DNA from: Micromonospora sp. C31
GTDB lineage: Bacteria; Actinomycetota; Actinomycetes; Mycobacteriales; Micromonosporaceae
Reading direction: 5' to 3'
DNA: 64,000 nt
NCBI RefSeq assembly: GCF_018070575.1
Contig: NZ_JAGPXN010000002.1
Location: 293,237-357,236 of the forward strand
Below are positions 7,782-16,593 of the stretch, one piece after another (positions within the stretch are counted from its first letter, which is position 1; every line of letters begins with the position of its first letter). Under the pieces are notes generated by a model. The model ran no database searches and was not told the origin of the DNA. It saw only the letters and a list, made by a program, of their open reading frames with translations. Both the position numbers and the translations under genes were made by a program.

Positions 7782-8795
7782 GTGATCCACTTTCCCGCGC
7801 AGCGACGGGGGCCCCTGAGCGCGCTGAGCCTCCGGCTGGCCGCCGCCCTCGGCCTGGTCTTCGCCACCGTCGCCGTGGTCTACCTCGACCGGGACGGCTA
7901 CCGCGACGTCAACGAGGACGGGTTGAGCCTCCTCGACTGCTTCTACTACACGGTGGTCAGCCTCTCGACCACCGGCTACGGCGACATCGCCCCGGTCAGC
8001 CAGAGCGCCCGGCTGATCAACGTCGTCTACATCACGCCGGCCCGGGTGATCTTCCTGATCATCCTGGTCGGCACCACGCTGGAAGTGCTGACCGAGCAGT
8101 ACCGCACCGGGCGTCGCCTGTCGCGGTGGAGGAGAGCCGTGAAGGACCACGTCATCATCTGCGGCTACGGCACGAAGGGGCGCAGCGCGGTCTCCGCCCT
8201 GCTGGAGAACGGGCTCGACAAGTCCCGGATCGTGGTGGTGGAGCGCAGCGGTCCCGCACTGCGGCAGGCCACCTCGGCCGGCCTGGTGGCGATCGAGGGC
8301 TCGGCGACCCGCTCGTCGGTGCTCAACGAGGCGCACGTACGCAACGCCAAGGCGGTGATCATCGCGACCGACAGCGACGACGCCTCGGTCCTGGTGGCGT
8401 TGACCGTGCGGCAGCTCACCGCCGGGCAGGTGCGGATCATCGCCGCGGCCCGCGAGGCGGAGAACGCCCCGCTGCTCAAGCAGAGCGGTGCCCACCACGT
8501 GATCGTCTCCTCGGCCACCGCCGGCCGGCTGCTGGGCCTGTCCACCTCGGCCCCGCCGCTGATCGACGTGGTGGAGGACCTGCTCACCCCCGGCCAGGGC
8601 ATGGCGCTGGCGATGCGCTCCGCCGAGCGCGCCGAGGTGGGCCGCTCCCCCCGCGAGCTGGAATCGCTGGTCATCGCCCTGGTCCGGCGGGGCAAGGTGG
8701 TCACCCTGGCCGACAAGGCCGGCGCCGTCATCGAGACCGGCGACATGCTGGTGCACGTACGCGACGACCGCCCCCAGACGAGCGCCACGCCCTGA
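7782..8795 (+). CDS. Two-helix potassium channel with RCK/TrkA-N domain
   Basis: The 337-residue protein has a first helix (LRLAAALGLVFATVAVVYL), a pore loop with the K+ selectivity filter TTGYGD at about residues 63-68, and a second helix (VIFLIILVGTTLEVLT). A cytoplasmic NAD-binding RCK domain follows, starting DHVIICGYGTKG at about 125, then a C-terminal TrkA-C-like region. It probably forms a tetrameric ligand-gated K+ channel. The start is the GTG at 7782, overlapping no gene, after a purine-rich GGGGCAGG. The 195 bp upstream (7587-7781) is a divergent promoter region shared with the XRE regulator. A strong terminator follows. Confidence 0.9.
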   Translation: MIHFPAQRRGPLSALSLRLAAALGLVFATVAVVYLDRDGYRDVNEDGLSLLDCFYYTVVSLSTTGYGDIAPVSQSARLINVVYITPARVIFLIILVGTTLEVLTEQYRTGRRLSRWRRAVKDHVIICGYGTKGRSAVSALLENGLDKSRIVVVERSGPALRQATSAGLVAIEGSATRSSVLNEAHVRNAKAVIIATDSDDASVLVALTVRQLTAGQVRIIAAAREAENAPLLKQSGAHHVIVSSATAGRLLGLSTSAPPLIDVVEDLLTPGQGMALAMRSAERAEVGRSPRELESLVIALVRRGKVVTLADKAGAVIETGDMLVHVRDDRPQTSATP

Positions 8796-8802
8796 CCCGC
8801 GT

Positions 8803-8842
8803 GCGACAGGGCCCGTCACCGGTCGGTGACGGGCCCTGTCGC
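8803..8842. terminator. Bidirectional hairpin terminator
   Basis: A perfect 19-bp stem (GCGACAGGGCCCGTCACCG and its complement) has a 2-nt centre. It lies between the convergent channel gene and korB. Confidence 0.9.
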
Positions 8843-8910
8843 GTCGTCGGCGCCGTACGGGCACCCGGTGGCGTCCCGCCGTCAGGGCGGGCCGCGTCGA
8901 CGGCGGTCGG

Positions 8911-9945
8911 TCAGCGGATGGTCCAGGTGTCCCCGCTGGCGAGGAGGCCGGCGAGCTGCTGCTCGGGGGTCTCGGTGACCTTCGCCTTCGCCTCCGCGAG
9001 CTGCCCCTGCACCACGCTGTCGTAGGACGGCCGGTCCACCGAGCGGAACACGCCGATCGGGGTGTTGCGCAGGTCCAGGCCGGGCAGCCGGGACAGCGCG
9101 AAGGCGTACGCCGGGTCGGCGACCGTCGCGTCGTGCACGACGATCTCGCCCGGGCTCACCGACGCGGTCTCCCGGACCTCCAGGCCGAACCCGCCGGGCG
9201 GGTGCACGACACAGAACTGCCCGTCCTTGCCGAAGGTGATCGGCTGCCCGTGCTCCAGCCGGATCAGGAAGTCGTCGCGGGTGGCCGGCTCCTTGAGCTG
9301 CTCGAACGCGCCGTCGTTGAAGATGTTGCAGTTCTGGTAGATCTCCACGAACGCCGAGCCCTGGTGCTCCGCCGCGGCCCGCAGCACCGACTGGAGGTGC
9401 TTGCGGTCGGAGTCGATGGTGCGGCCCACGAAGGTGGCCTCGGCCCCGAGCGCGAGCGACAGCGGGTTGAACGGCGCGTCGGCCGAGCCGGCCGGCGTCG
9501 ACTTCGTGACCTTGCCGACCTCGGAGGTCGGCGAGTACTGCCCCTTCGTCAGGCCGTAGATCCGGTTGTTGAACAGCAGGATCTTCAGGTTGACGTTGCG
9601 GCGCAGCGCGTGGATCAGGTGGTTGCCGCCGATGGAGAGCGCGTCGCCGTCACCGGTGACCACCCAGACCGACAGGTCGGGCCGGCTGGCCGACAGGCCG
9701 GTGGCGATCGCCGGGGCGCGGCCGTGGATCGAGTGCATCCCGTAGGTGTTCATGTAGTACGGGAAGCGCGACGAGCAGCCGATGCCGGAGACGAAGACGA
9801 TCCGCTCGCGCGGGATGTTCAGCTCCGGCATGAACTGCTGGATCGCGGCGAGGATCGCGTAGTCGCCGCAGCCGGGGCACCAGCGCACCTCCTGGTCGGA
9901 CTTGAAGTCCTTGGCGGTGAGCTTGAGGGCGACGGGCTCAGACAT
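8911..9945 (-). CDS. korB: 2-oxoacid:ferredoxin oxidoreductase, beta subunit
   Basis: This subunit binds thiamine diphosphate and, with KorA, oxidises 2-oxoglutarate (or a similar 2-oxoacid) to its CoA ester while reducing ferredoxin. The 344 residues contain the N-terminal WCPGCGDYAIL and the TPP/Mg motif GDGDALSIGGNH (about 97-108), followed by FNNRIYGLTKGQYSPTS. No 4Fe-4S insertion is visible, as in the actinobacterial KorAB type. It overlaps the end of korA by 8 bp, so the two are translationally coupled. Actinobacteria often use KorAB as an alternative 2-oxoglutarate dehydrogenase in the TCA cycle. Confidence 0.95.
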   Translation of the reverse strand: MSEPVALKLTAKDFKSDQEVRWCPGCGDYAILAAIQQFMPELNIPRERIVFVSGIGCSSRFPYYMNTYGMHSIHGRAPAIATGLSASRPDLSVWVVTGDGDALSIGGNHLIHALRRNVNLKILLFNNRIYGLTKGQYSPTSEVGKVTKSTPAGSADAPFNPLSLALGAEATFVGRTIDSDRKHLQSVLRAAAEHQGSAFVEIYQNCNIFNDGAFEQLKEPATRDDFLIRLEHGQPITFGKDGQFCVVHPPGGFGLEVRETASVSPGEIVVHDATVADPAYAFALSRLPGLDLRNTPIGVFRSVDRPSYDSVVQGQLAEAKAKVTETPEQQLAGLLASGDTWTIR

Positions 9946-11785
9946 TCTTCAGGACCTCTTCCAGCATCGTCTCCAGCTCGGCGGCCGTGAACGGCAGGCC
10001 ACGGACCTGGTTGTAGCCGATCGCGTCGACCAGGTACCTCGCCCGGATCACGTGGGCGAGCTGACCGAGGTTCATCTCGGGGACGACCACGCGGTCGTAG
10101 GAGCGCAGCACCTCGCCGAGGTTGGCCGGCATGGGGGCGAGGTGCCGCAGGTGCGCCTGCGCGATGGCGTGGCCGCGCTGGCGCAGGCCCCGGCACGCCG
10201 CGCCGATCGGCCCGTACGTGGAGCCCCAGCCGAGCACCAGCACCCGGGCGTCGCCGTCCGGGTCCTCGACCTCGACGTCCGGCACCGGGATCGTCTCGAT
10301 CCGGGCCGCCCGGGTGCGCACCATGAAGTCGTGGTTCGCCGGGTCGTACGAGATGTCGCCGGTCTTGTCGGCCTTCTCCAGCCCGCCGATGCGGTGCTCC
10401 AGCCCGGCGGTGCCCGGAACGGCCCACGGCCGGGCCAGGGTCTGCGGGTCGCGCAGGTAGGGCAGGAACGTGGTGCCGTCGTCGCCGTTGGGCTTCGTGG
10501 CGAACTCGACCCGCAGGTCGGGCAACGACTCGACGTCGGGCAACAGCCACGGCTCGGAGCCGTTGGCGACGTAGTTGTCGGACAGCAGGATGACCGGCGT
10601 GCGGTAGGTCAGCGCGATCCGCGCCGCCTCGAGGGCCGCGTGGAAGCAGTCCGCCGGCGACTTCGGCGCGATCACCGCGACCGGGGCCTCGCCGTGGCGG
10701 CCGTACAGCGCCATGTTGAGGTCGGCCTGCTCGGTCTTGGTGGGCATGCCCGTGGAGGGGCCGGCCCGCTGCACGTCGACGATGACCAGCGGTAGTTCCA
10801 GCGCCACCGCGAGGGAGATCGTCTCGCTCTTGAGGGCCACGCCCGGGCCGCTGGTGGTGGTGACGCCGAGCGAGCCGCCGTACGACGCGCCCAGTGCCGC
10901 GCCGACGGCGGCGATCTCGTCCTCGGCCTGCATGGTGAGCACGCCGAAGCGCTTGTGCTTGCTCAGCTCGTGCAGGATGTCCGACGCCGGGGTGATCGGG
11001 TAGGCGCCCAGGAAGACCGGCAGCCCGGAGCGGACGCCGGCGGCCACCAGGCCGAGCGACAGGGCCGCGTTGCCGGTGATGTTGCGGTAGGTGCCCGGCC
11101 GCATCTTCGCCGGCTTGACCTCGTAGCGGACCGCGAAGTCCTCGGTGGTCTCGCCGAAGTTCCAGCCGGCCCGGAACGCCGCGACGTTAGCCGCGACCAG
11201 CTCGGGGCGGGCGGCGAACTTGCGCTCCAGGAAGCGCAGCGTCGACTCGTAGGGCCGGTTGTACATCCAGGAGAGCAGGCCGAGGGCGAACATGTTCTTG
11301 GCCCGCTCGGCGTCCTTCTTCGACACCGCCTGCTCGGCGAGCGCGCCGACCGTCATCGAGGTCAGCGCCACCGGGTGCACCACGTAGCCGGCGAGGGAGT
11401 CGTCCTCGAGCGGGCTCGACTGGTAGCCGACCTTGGCCAGGTTGCGCTTGGTGAACTCGTCGGTGTTGACGATGATGTCCGCGCCCCGCGGCAGGTCGGC
11501 GAGGTTCGCCTTGAGCGCCGCCGGGTTCATCGCCACCAGCACGTTCGGCGAGTCGCCGGGGGTCAGGATGTCGTAGTCGGCGAAGTGCACCTGGAAGCTC
11601 GACACGCCCGGCAGGGTGCCGGCGGGGGCCCGGATCTCCGCCGGGAAGTTCGGCAACGTGGAGATGTCGTTGCCCAGCTGCGCGGTCTCCGAGGTGAACC
11701 GGTCGCCGGTGAGCTGCATGCCGTCGCCGGAGTCACCGGCGAAGCGGATGACCACCCGGTCCAGTTGACGGATCTGCTTGGTCAC
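9938..11785 (-). CDS. korA: 2-oxoacid:ferredoxin oxidoreductase, alpha subunit (gamma-alpha fusion)
   Basis: The 615-residue protein combines an N-terminal gamma domain (about 1-190; VIRFAGDSGDGMQLTGDRFT at the start) with the pyrimidine-binding alpha domain. The latter begins near GNAALSLGLVAAG and has the substrate motif PITPASDILHEL. A C-terminal transketolase-like region contains LVLGWGSTYGPI. It pairs with korB downstream (8-bp overlap). The start is a GTG with GCGAGG upstream. Gamma-alpha fusion is the normal arrangement in actinobacterial KorA. The 2-oxoglutarate substrate is the usual assignment, not something the sequence proves. Confidence 0.95.
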   Translation of the reverse strand: MTKQIRQLDRVVIRFAGDSGDGMQLTGDRFTSETAQLGNDISTLPNFPAEIRAPAGTLPGVSSFQVHFADYDILTPGDSPNVLVAMNPAALKANLADLPRGADIIVNTDEFTKRNLAKVGYQSSPLEDDSLAGYVVHPVALTSMTVGALAEQAVSKKDAERAKNMFALGLLSWMYNRPYESTLRFLERKFAARPELVAANVAAFRAGWNFGETTEDFAVRYEVKPAKMRPGTYRNITGNAALSLGLVAAGVRSGLPVFLGAYPITPASDILHELSKHKRFGVLTMQAEDEIAAVGAALGASYGGSLGVTTTSGPGVALKSETISLAVALELPLVIVDVQRAGPSTGMPTKTEQADLNMALYGRHGEAPVAVIAPKSPADCFHAALEAARIALTYRTPVILLSDNYVANGSEPWLLPDVESLPDLRVEFATKPNGDDGTTFLPYLRDPQTLARPWAVPGTAGLEHRIGGLEKADKTGDISYDPANHDFMVRTRAARIETIPVPDVEVEDPDGDARVLVLGWGSTYGPIGAACRGLRQRGHAIAQAHLRHLAPMPANLGEVLRSYDRVVVPEMNLGQLAHVIRARYLVDAIGYNQVRGLPFTAAELETMLEEVLKNV

Positions 11786-12099
11786 GCCTGCACCTCGCTT
11801 CGCTGGGCGCGGTCGCTCGGGCGGCTGAACATGATGGTGACCTCGCCTTGCCCGGCCACGTGACCTCCTTGACGCACCGCTGCACCAGACCCGCGGAGGC
11901 GGGCCCGGTCCGCTGTAGTTACCTCACCTGAGAGCCTACGTCGAATCGCCGCCCCAACCTTCTCGGAGGCCGCCCTGTGGGATGGGATCAAGCGAGATTC
12001 CACCCCGATTTGAGGCGTTTCCATCCGCCCGCCGTAATCCAGATCACCGCTGGCGGGGCGGGTGCGCGGCCGGCCCCGACGTCGCCGGGGCCGGCCGGG
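11786..12099. other. Intergenic region upstream of korAB
   Basis: This 314-bp stretch holds the korAB leader and the end of the convergent-side neighbour. A minus-strand 80-codon frame overlaps the korA GTG by 4 bp but has no recognisable content, so I do not call it. No repeat or strong hairpin was seen. Confidence 0.4.
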
Positions 12100-13515
12100 T
12101 CACTCCGTCGCTGCCGTCGACGCACCCGCCGGGGCGGCCATCCGCCGCCGCAGCGAGGTGGTGGCCAGGGCGAGGGCGAGCACCACCAGCAGCGCGGAGA
12201 TCGCGATCAGCAGGATCGCCGTGCGCCGCACCGAGCCGCCCGCGTCGTCGCCGACGGCCGGGACCCCGGCGGCCAGCACGCCCTGCGACCCGGTCGGCGC
12301 GGGCGGCGAGGCCACCGGGGTCGCCAGCGCGGCGGCGGCGGTGATCCGGAAGCTCATCTGCACCTGCCGGGCCCGACCGCTGCGCGGGTCGAGCTGCCCG
12401 AGCACCGCGCCGGCCAGCGGGGCCTGCCGTTGGGCCTCGGGGGTCGCGGAGACCGGTAGCCGCAGTTGCACGCTGCGGCCGGCGGCGAGGGTGCCCAGGT
12501 GGCAGCGCGTACGGGTGGGGTCGACCGTGGTGCAGCCCGCCGGGGGCGTCGGCACGGTCACCCCGGCCGGCAGGACGACGTCGACCCGACCCTCGGCGTC
12601 CACCCGGCCGGTGTTGGCCAGGCGTACGTCGAGCCCGCTCGACCCGCCGCTGATGTCGAAGGAGACCGCGTCGGCGTCCAGCCTGATCCCCGGCACCGGC
12701 GGGCCGGGCGGGAAGAGCACCGCGAAGCCCTCGTCGTCGCCCACCGTGCCGGGCATGCCGGGCGCGGTCGCGGTGACCCGAACGGAGCCGTTGAGCGGCA
12801 TCCGCTTCCAGGCGTCGCCGTCGACCCGTACGCGGAGCAAGGTGCTGAAGCGGGCGCCGGGCGCGCTCGACCACTCACCGCAGTGGTGCTCCCCGCCGCC
12901 CACCGGGGCGCAGCCCTCGGTGCCGGTGTCGGTCAGCCCCGCCGGGAGCGTGTAGGCGAGCCGGATCCGGGCGGGCGTGGCGCCCGTGTTCGTGACGGTG
13001 ACCCGCAGCGTGGTCACCGTGTTCGGCGCGTTCCAGTACGCGGCGGTCAGGGTCACGTCGTCGGTCGTGACGCTGACCCCGGCCAGGGGCGCCGGCGGGG
13101 TGGCGGCCGGCGCGGAGGGCCGGACCGGCGGCACCGACGGCGCCGGGGGCGGCCCGCCGGTGGTGGGCGCGGCGGTGGTCGGCGCGGGCTGCTGCGGGGC
13201 GGCCGTCGTCGGGGCCGGCGCGGTGGTCGCGGCCGGCGGCGTGGTCTCCGGCGGCGGCGCCGTGGTCGAGGGCGCCTCGGTGGGCACGGGCCCCGGGTCG
13301 GTCGGATCCGCCGTCGGGGGGTCCTCGCCCGGCTCCTCGCCCGGCTCCTCGACCGGCTCGGTCGCGGGCGAGGCGACCCAGGCGGCGGCCGGCGCGGCGG
13401 CCGCCCAGCCCGGCACCGCCGTGACGGTCAGCCCCACCGCGAGGCCGATCGCCAGCAGGGGTACGGCGCGTCGGTCACGCGCTCGCCGGCCGGGCCGTAC
13501 GTCGACGCGCGCCAT
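12100..13515 (-). CDS. Cell-surface protein with Pro/Thr-rich stalk and C-terminal membrane anchor
   Basis: From an ATG with a good GGAGGA site (13515), the 471-residue protein has an N-terminal signal sequence (VPLLAIGLAVGLTVTAVPGW). A long Pro/Thr/Ala/Glu-rich segment follows (about 55-140; runs such as TEPVEEPGEEPGED). Two beta-rich domains come next, resembling CARDB/DUF11 repeats (LRVTVTNTGATPARIRLAYT; LDVRLANTGRVDAEGRVDV). A C-terminal helix (ILLIAISALLVVLALALA) ends in RRRMAAP. This is the plan of a wall-spanning surface protein held by a C-terminal anchor. Function unknown. A GTG/ATG 14 codons upstream is a less likely start. Confidence 0.8.
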   Translation of the reverse strand: MARVDVRPGRRARDRRAVPLLAIGLAVGLTVTAVPGWAAAAPAAAWVASPATEPVEEPGEEPGEDPPTADPTDPGPVPTEAPSTTAPPPETTPPAATTAPAPTTAAPQQPAPTTAAPTTGGPPPAPSVPPVRPSAPAATPPAPLAGVSVTTDDVTLTAAYWNAPNTVTTLRVTVTNTGATPARIRLAYTLPAGLTDTGTEGCAPVGGGEHHCGEWSSAPGARFSTLLRVRVDGDAWKRMPLNGSVRVTATAPGMPGTVGDDEGFAVLFPPGPPVPGIRLDADAVSFDISGGSSGLDVRLANTGRVDAEGRVDVVLPAGVTVPTPPAGCTTVDPTRTRCHLGTLAAGRSVQLRLPVSATPEAQRQAPLAGAVLGQLDPRSGRARQVQMSFRITAAAALATPVASPPAPTGSQGVLAAGVPAVGDDAGGSVRRTAILLIAISALLVVLALALATTSLRRRMAAPAGASTAATE

Positions 13516-13646
13516 CTGTCCTCCGGTCACGATGAGTGAGATCCCAATATTCGACAACTGTTGCCAGGAGGCACTAGTCCCAGCGGGAAACGAATCCGTA
13601 ACGGGTTCGACCCGGGCGGCGACGAGGAGCGGTAGGCTCGGCGACC

Positions 13647-14024
13647 GTGACCGGTTACCTGGGCTCGTACGCGACGCTCGGGCTGCTCCTGCTCGCCAGC
13701 GTCCTCTTCTTCGTTACGGCGTTCTCGGCCAACCGGGTGTTACGTCCTGCCCGGCCGGCCGATCCCGTCGGCAAACGCGCCAGCTACGAGTGCGGCCTCG
13801 ACCCTGTCGGCGCCGACTGGGCGCAGATGCAGATCCGCTACTACGTGTATGCGTACCTCTACGTGCTGTTCGCCGTGGAGTCGGTCTTCCTCTTCCCCTG
13901 GGCGGTCGTCTTCGACCGGCCGGGATTCGGCATGGTCACGGTCGTGGAGATGGCGGTCTTCGTCGCGGTGCTGGCGCTCGGCATCCTCTACGCCTGGCGC
14001 AAGGACATCCTGCGCTGGTCCTGA
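13647..14024 (+). CDS. nuoA: NADH-quinone oxidoreductase subunit A (orphan copy)
   Basis: NuoA is a small membrane subunit of respiratory complex I. The 125-residue product has three helices and the family signature KRASYECGLDPVG, with QIRYYVYAYLYVLFAVESVF in the second helix, so it looks intact. No nuoB or other nuo gene follows: the next gene is folP2 on the opposite strand. In Streptomyces a second, partial nuo cluster lies near korAB. This gene may be what remains of such a cluster. Whether it assembles with the main complex I elsewhere in the genome is unknown. The GTG at 13647 is the start that keeps the first helix. Confidence 0.9.
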   Translation: MTGYLGSYATLGLLLLASVLFFVTAFSANRVLRPARPADPVGKRASYECGLDPVGADWAQMQIRYYVYAYLYVLFAVESVFLFPWAVVFDRPGFGMVTVVEMAVFVAVLALGILYAWRKDILRWS

Positions 14025-14073
14025 CCGTCCCCGGTCGGTCGACGGTCGGTCTGCCGCCCCCGTGCGGCGACGG

Positions 14074-14943
14074 TCAGGCGAGGCCCCGCCGGGTCAGCGT
14101 CGGCGGGCGGTCGCCCCGGATCGAGGCGACCATGTCGAGCACCCGACGGGTGGGGCGGACCTGGTGCGCGCGGAACACCCGGGCGCCCAGCCAGGCCGAG
14201 ACCGCGGTGGCCGCCAGCGTCCCCTCCAGCCGCTCCGCCACGGGCAGGTCCAGCGTCTCGCCGATGAAGTCCTTGTTCGACAGGGCCACCAGCAGCGGCC
14301 AGCCAGTGCCGGAGAGCTCGCCGAGCCGGCGGGTGATCTCCAGCGAGTGGCGGGTGTTCTTGCCGAAGTCGTGTGCCGGGTCGATCAGGATCCCGTCGGC
14401 GCGTACGCCCAGCGCGACCGCGCGTTCGGCGAGCCCGGTCACCGTCGTGAGCACGTCGGCGACCACGTCGGCGAAGGCCGCCCGGTGCGGGCGGGTGCGG
14501 GGCGCCAGCCCGCCGGCGTGCGAGCAGACCAGCCCGGCGCCGGTGCGCGCCGCCACCTGGGCCAGTGCCGGGTCGGCTCCGGACCAGGTGTCGTTCAGCA
14601 GGTCGGCGCCCGCCGCCACCGCCTCCACCGCCACCTCGGCCCGCCAGGTGTCGATCGAGATCACCACGTCGGGGAAGGCGGCCCGGACGGCGGCGATGGT
14701 CTGCACCGTGCGGCGGATCTCCTCGGCCACGTCGACCTCGTCGCCCGGGCCGGCCTTGACCCCGCCGATGTCGATGATCTCGGCGCCCTCCTCGACCGCC
14801 CGCTCCACGGCGCGCAGCGCGCTGTCCTGTGCGAAGGTGGCGCCCCGGTCGAAGAACGAGTCCGGCGTGCGGTTGACGATCGCCATCACCACCAGCTCGT
14901 CCGGGCCGAACGTGCGCCCACCGAGCCGAAGCGCCCCGGCCAT
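14074..14943 (-). CDS. folP2: Dihydropteroate synthase-like protein
   Basis: The 289-residue protein has the DHPS fold: MAIVNRTPDSFFDRGATFAQ near the N-terminus, IIDIGGVKAGPG (a changed DIGGxSxxPG pterin loop with Val-Lys instead of Glu-Ser), ISIDTWR and LIDPAHDFGKNT. Start ATG 14943 has AGGAGG. This is the FolP2 type; mycobacterial FolP2 (Rv1207) is reported to lack DHPS activity despite its fold. The altered loop here fits a non-folate or altered role. It opens a block with mycobacteria-like order (DivIVA-like, tag, DUF3117). The expected gpgS neighbour is missing. Confidence 0.9.
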   Translation of the reverse strand: MAGALRLGGRTFGPDELVVMAIVNRTPDSFFDRGATFAQDSALRAVERAVEEGAEIIDIGGVKAGPGDEVDVAEEIRRTVQTIAAVRAAFPDVVISIDTWRAEVAVEAVAAGADLLNDTWSGADPALAQVAARTGAGLVCSHAGGLAPRTRPHRAAFADVVADVLTTVTGLAERAVALGVRADGILIDPAHDFGKNTRHSLEITRRLGELSGTGWPLLVALSNKDFIGETLDLPVAERLEGTLAATAVSAWLGARVFRAHQVRPTRRVLDMVASIRGDRPPTLTRRGLA

Positions 14944-15233
14944 GCCGCCTCCTGAAGGTTCCCCGCCGACCCGAACCCGTCGTCGGCCGGTCACGACGCT
15001 AGCCGGTCCGCCCGGGCCGGGCCCCGCCGGTCTGGCGGCCCCGACGCGCGTAGGTGTCGACGGTCCGGCGGCAGCGGTCCTCCTCGACTCCCCTGGGCAG
15101 GACGAGCGGCTTCGCCGCCCCGGGCGGCGCGGTGCGCCCGCAGCGGGCTCCGGGGGCGGCTCCTGTGCCGCGGATCCGGGACGCTGCGGGTGGTGGGGTC
15201 GCTCCGGGCGGTTCGACGTGCCACGATCTGTGT

Positions 15234-15896
15234 ATGGGTCAGGTTCTGCTCCTGCTGGTCGTGGCGTTGACCGTTGCGGCGGTCGTGTTCGGGGTGACGG
15301 TGCTGGTCTCCGGCCGGGATCCCGGCCTGGCACCTGCCGAGCCGGACGGACGGGCCGTGCCGTTGCCGGCGGGCCGACCGCTGGGCGAGTCCGACGTGGG
15401 CGAGGTCCGGTTCGACACCGCGCTGCGCGGCTACCGGATGGCCCAGGTCGACCACGCGATGCGCCGGGCGGCCTACGACATCGGCTACAAGTCCGAGCTG
15501 ATCGGCGTGCTGGAGGCGGAGGTCACCGCGCTGCGCGAGGGCCGGACGGCGGACGCCGACGCCCTGCGCAAGGCGCGGGAGCAGGCAGCCGCCGAGCCGT
15601 CGGCGGCGGCCCGGGGGACGGTGCCGGTCGGGGCCGACCGGCCGGAGGCGCCGGGGGACACCGACGTCGTCGTCGAGCCGATCCCCGCGTTCGCGGGCCC
15701 GGCCGCCGGTTCGACGGCGGGAGCCGCGACGCGGGGCGACGATGCCGCCACCGGCCGGGCCGGAGCCGGCGACGACGGCGGCACGGGGCGGGCCGCTGCC
15801 GACGGCGTCGCGGAGCGGAGCGGGGCGGGCGGCACGACGCAGCCGGCGGGCGACGCGACCGGTGACGGTCCGGTTGTCGGGTCGGAGCCGAGGTGA
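15234..15896 (+). CDS. DivIVA-domain membrane protein
   Basis: The 220-residue protein has one N-terminal helix (VLLLLVVALTVAAVVFGVTV). A short DivIVA-type segment follows at about residues 52-95 (VRFDTALRGYRMAQVDHAMR), with the F-x3-x-x-GY-x3-VD pattern, and then a coiled-coil stretch with LEAEVTALREG. The C-terminal 100 residues are Ala/Gly/Asp-rich and probably disordered. In mycobacteria the gene after folP2/gpgS (Rv1209) is of this type. It probably sits at the membrane and binds division or polar-growth machinery, although this is inference. The stop overlaps the next start (GTGA). Confidence 0.8.
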   Translation: MGQVLLLLVVALTVAAVVFGVTVLVSGRDPGLAPAEPDGRAVPLPAGRPLGESDVGEVRFDTALRGYRMAQVDHAMRRAAYDIGYKSELIGVLEAEVTALREGRTADADALRKAREQAAAEPSAAARGTVPVGADRPEAPGDTDVVVEPIPAFAGPAAGSTAGAATRGDDAATGRAGAGDDGGTGRAAADGVAERSGAGGTTQPAGDATGDGPVVGSEPR

Positions 15897-16390
15897 CCGC
15901 GCCGGAACCCGGCGACGACCTGCGCGACGTGGCACAGCCCGGCGCGGGCGAGGTCACTGCCACGGTGATCGTCGACGCGCCGGCGGAGCGGGTCTTCGCG
16001 GCGCTGACCGCCTGGGAACGGCAGTCGGACTGGATCCCCTTCACCACCGTCCGGGTGGTCGAGGGCGACGGCGGCGAGGGCAGCCTGGTCGAGGCGGTCA
16101 CGGCGTTCGGCCCCGCCGTGCTGCGTGACGAGATGCGCGTGGTGCGGGTGGACGCGCCCTACGAGGTGGGCGTGGTGCACTGCGGGAAGCTGCTGCGCGG
16201 TCCCGGCGTGCTCCGCTGCACGCCGCTGGAGCGGGACCGCACCCAGGTCGTCTGGCACGAGTGGTTCCACCTGCCGGGCGGCCCGGCGGGCCGGGTGGCC
16301 TGGCCGGTGCTCTGGCCCGGGTCGAAGTTCAGCCTGACCCAGGCGCTGAAGAAGTTCGGTCGGCTGGTGGAGCAGGGCCGGCTGCCCTGA
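15893..16390 (+). CDS. SRPBCC (START-like) family protein
   Basis: The 165-residue protein has a polyketide cyclase/SRPBCC fold pattern: TATVIVDAPAERVFAALTAW at the start of the domain, a central strand region with TTVRVVEGDGGEGSLVEAV, and a C-terminal helix SLTQALKKFGRLVEQGRL. Such proteins bind hydrophobic ligands in a deep cavity. The GTG start overlaps the stop of the DivIVA-like gene by 4 bp, indicating coupled translation. The ligand is unknown. The 203 bp that follow contain two near-identical GACGTCGCCGAA blocks and no gene. Confidence 0.8.
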   Translation: MTAPEPGDDLRDVAQPGAGEVTATVIVDAPAERVFAALTAWERQSDWIPFTTVRVVEGDGGEGSLVEAVTAFGPAVLRDEMRVVRVDAPYEVGVVHCGKLLRGPGVLRCTPLERDRTQVVWHEWFHLPGGPAGRVAWPVLWPGSKFSLTQALKKFGRLVEQGRLP

Positions 16391-16593
16391 CCGGTGGGCA
16401 TGGCGGGGCCGGTTCGCGTGCCCTCGTCCGAGCGACACCTCGCTTGATCGACCTGACGTCGCCGAAGTCGGGGGGTCGGCGTGACCGGGACGCCCCGACG
16501 TCGCCGAACCCGGGCGGTGCGGGCCCGTCGGCCGAGGCTCGGCACGGGACCGTGGGGCGCGGGCCCGTCGGTGCCGTGCCCTAGCGTGGACGC

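Noticed and set aside
11782..12024. 80-codon minus-strand frame overlapping the korA start by 4 bp
   Set aside because: No homology-like pattern, low-complexity sequence and no SD; the overlap with a GTGA is expected by chance.
12977..15233. Long plus-strand open frame of Ala/Arg/Gly type
   Set aside because: It is antisense to the surface protein and folP2 and runs through nuoA; high GC keeps it open. Recognisable proteins occupy other frames.
16391..16593. Two GACGTCGCCGAA blocks as a possible regulatory repeat before tag
   Set aside because: Only two copies of 12 bp in GC-rich DNA; no symmetry or spacing to support a site.
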